The notes under the pieces: model-generated
What the model was told of the DNA's origin: nothing
Database searches by the model: none
The model's input: the letters and a program-made list of their open reading frames with translations, nothing else
Part shown: positions 62,556-64,000 of the stretch, piece after piece
How the letters are laid out: each line of letters opens with the position of its first letter
Position numbering within the stretch: the first letter of the stretch is position 1
NCBI RefSeq assembly: GCF_013284035.1
Contig: NZ_CP054141.1
Location: forward strand, 3,596,001-3,660,000
DNA: 64,000 nucleotides
Source of the DNA: Flavobacterium sp. M31R6
Lineage (GTDB): Bacteria > Bacteroidota > Bacteroidia > Flavobacteriales > Flavobacteriaceae
Reading direction: 5' to 3'
Position numbers and translations under genes: made by a program

Positions 62556-63343
62556 CAAATAGCAATGCTAAAAAATTGTCTGTGTTAATTATAACTTTAA
62601 ATGAAGAAGAACATTTAAAAGCTTTATTATCAGATTTAGATTTTGCAGATGAAATAATAATTGTCGATTCGTTTAGTACCGATGGAACAGAAATTGTTGC
62701 AAAAACTTTTCCTAAAGTAACGTTTACACAAAATAAATTTGAAAATTTTTCCGCACAAAGAAATTTTGCAATCTCACAAGCCAAAAATGACTGGATTCTG
62801 TTTCTTGATGCCGACGAGGTTTTAACGCCTGAATTAAAGCAGGAAATTATAGAAACACTACAAAACAACCAAACTTATGTAGCTTACTTTTTTGAAAGAA
62901 TTTTTATGTTTGAGAATACTGTTTTAAAGTATAGTGGTAATCAAACGGACAAAATATTCCGCCTTTTCGATAAAAAATCAGCAAGATATGATGAAAAAAG
63001 ATTGGTTCACGAAAAACTAATCGTTGACGGTGAAATTGGTTTTTTAAAAAATAAACTAATTCACCATTCCTATTCAAGTTACCAGGACTACCAGGAAAAG
63101 ATTATTTTTTACGGAAAATTCAAAGCACAAGAAAAATTCATAAAAAAAGTAAAGCCAACATTATTACATCAATTTTTCCATCCCAGCTATAATTTTCTGT
63201 ACAACTATTTCATCAGATTAGGATTCCTTGATGGCAAAAAAGGGATAATCATTTGTTACCTAAACGCTTATTCCATAGTTATTCGATACAAAGAGTTAAA
63301 AAAACTATGGAAACAAAATCAGAATCTTACTTCCAAAACTTAA
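62552..63343 (+). CDS. Glycosyltransferase family 2, WaaE/KdtX-like
   Basis: A 263-residue GT2 with LSVLIITLNEEEHLK, DSFSTDGTEIVAKTF and WILFLDADEVL (DxD), plus NQTDKIFRLFDK, similar to the enzyme encoded at 59563-60312, so the cluster holds two related enzymes. It overlaps the preceding gene by 4 bp and its tail overlaps the convergent kinase-like gene by 17 bp. Confidence 0.85.
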   Translation: MTNSNAKKLSVLIITLNEEEHLKALLSDLDFADEIIIVDSFSTDGTEIVAKTFPKVTFTQNKFENFSAQRNFAISQAKNDWILFLDADEVLTPELKQEIIETLQNNQTYVAYFFERIFMFENTVLKYSGNQTDKIFRLFDKKSARYDEKRLVHEKLIVDGEIGFLKNKLIHHSYSSYQDYQEKIIFYGKFKAQEKFIKKVKPTLLHQFFHPSYNFLYNYFIRLGFLDGKKGIIICYLNAYSIVIRYKELKKLWKQNQNLTSKT

Positions 63344-64000
63344 GTTTCTTCTTCAATCTTTTCTTCCTGTGAAATCTCTCTTGAAAATCAGCAGTATATC
63401 GCCAAAGAGTTTCAAATATCAAATCTTCAGGCTCACCTGATACTTTTGCATATTCATTGCTCATTACGGCTACCATTTCTTTTACCGGTGTTAATCGGCA
63501 AAGATTTTTCATTCGCAATTCAAACGACATTTTTTCATGAAAATTCATTCTATTCAAATCAACCAAAAAGAAATCATACTGTCCTTCAATACTCTTTTTA
63601 ATTAATGTATTCCCTGGAGAATGATCTTTAAACTCAATCCCCTTTTGATGCAAAGAATAAGAAAAGCGAGTAAACTGGCGTAGAATATTTTCATGGTCTG
63701 GATAAGTTGGGATTTCCACTAATTCTCTATAGGTCAAATCACATTGTAGATGCTCACTGGCATAATAACTGTCTTTCAATCCTATCCAATTATAATTCTC
63801 TAAATAAGCAATAGGTTGCGGCGTTCCAATTCCTTTTTCCAATAAAAGAGTTGCATATTCAAAAGAACGTCTTGCTTTAGACTTTCTAAAATACCTGTAA
63901 GCAATCTTGTTAATCAAATTTGGGATTTTGAAAGATTTGATATTAACAATTATATCTTCAAGTTCAAATAATTTAATGATATTTCTTTTTCCGTCACCAA
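63327..64000 (-). CDS. LPS (Kdo) kinase-like protein, truncated by window edge
   Basis: The frame continues to the right end of the window, so the start is missing. The visible 224 residues show protein-kinase-like LPS kinase features: KSKARRSFEYATLLLEKGIG, FKDHSPGNTL (HxD-type catalytic loop: Asp plus His) and FFLVDLNRMNF (DFG-like). Such enzymes phosphorylate the Kdo or heptose of LPS. The C-terminus is very basic (RKKRLKKKLKFWK). It ends 17 bp inside the convergent glycosyltransferase. Confidence 0.8.
   Translation of the reverse strand, partial: GDGKRNIIKLFELEDIIVNIKSFKIPNLINKIAYRYFRKSKARRSFEYATLLLEKGIGTPQPIAYLENYNWIGLKDSYYASEHLQCDLTYRELVEIPTYPDHENILRQFTRFSYSLHQKGIEFKDHSPGNTLIKKSIEGQYDFFLVDLNRMNFHEKMSFELRMKNLCRLTPVKEMVAVMSNEYAKVSGEPEDLIFETLWRYTADFQERFHRKKRLKKKLKFWK

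Overview
The window is a low-GC bacterial chromosome segment that reads as a Flavobacterium-like member of the Bacteroidota. The evidence is the gene content (fused CcoNO, PASTA-RluD-Ddl-CoaD order, DUF349, DUF5606, OstA-like and PhnA-domain proteins), promoters of the TTTG...TAnnTTTG type, many lipoprotein and secreted proteins, and several families of short intergenic palindromic repeats. I saw no tRNA, rRNA, complete insertion sequence or prophage. The window cuts a gene at each edge (a ModF-like ATPase on the left, a Kdo/LPS-kinase-like protein on the right).

Layout. 1-8,000: ModF-like ATPase end, rluD, PASTA protein, ddl, a two-gene insertion flanked by inverted short repeats, coaD, a PhnA-domain protein, a small secreted protein and a DbpA-like helicase. 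8,000-23,600: outer-membrane barrel, M14 peptidase, Nudix, pyrE, SRPBCC protein, birA, then the cluster rsfS, ftsH, LUD protein, cdsA, psd, acyl-CoA-binding protein, followed by a lipoprotein superoxide dismutase, a lipoprotein alpha-amylase and an OstA-like protein. 23,600-27,200: class III aminotransferase, TPR protein, aroE. 27,260-36,640: a complete type II-C CRISPR-Cas locus. 36,640-41,410: DUF349 protein, two small unknowns and hemN. 41,640-51,270: the cbb3 oxidase and assembly cluster (ccoI, ccoS, ccoNO, ccoQ, ccoP, ccoG, ccoH, safE-like) with its probable Crp/FNR regulator. 51,310-58,510: mazG, DUF5606, def, FUSC protein, mqo, ruvX and a RelE-type toxin-antitoxin pair. 58,670-64,000: dapD and a surface-polysaccharide/LPS glycosyltransferase cluster.

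The CRISPR locus has an unusual arrangement. cas1 and cas2 point right, then comes an array of 40 repeats and 39 spacers, then cas9 pointing left on the far side. A tracrRNA candidate with a 16-nt perfect anti-repeat match starts divergently upstream of cas9. The crRNA strand is inferred to be the minus strand. The array edge nearest cas9 carries a 17-bp inverted copy of the start of the terminal repeat that would fold the first repeat into a hairpin, and a 46-codon ORF sits 36 nt downstream of cas9. Neither belongs to the usual description of these loci.

A second coherent system is the low-oxygen module. Palindromes of the form ATGAT N4 ATCAT lie before ccoI, before ccoS-ccoNO and before hemN. 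In all three the palindrome centre is exactly 36.5 bp from the last G of a TAnnTTTG-like -7 element, and a Crp/FNR-family regulator is encoded next to one of them. This looks like a small FNR-type regulon for heme synthesis and high-affinity respiration.
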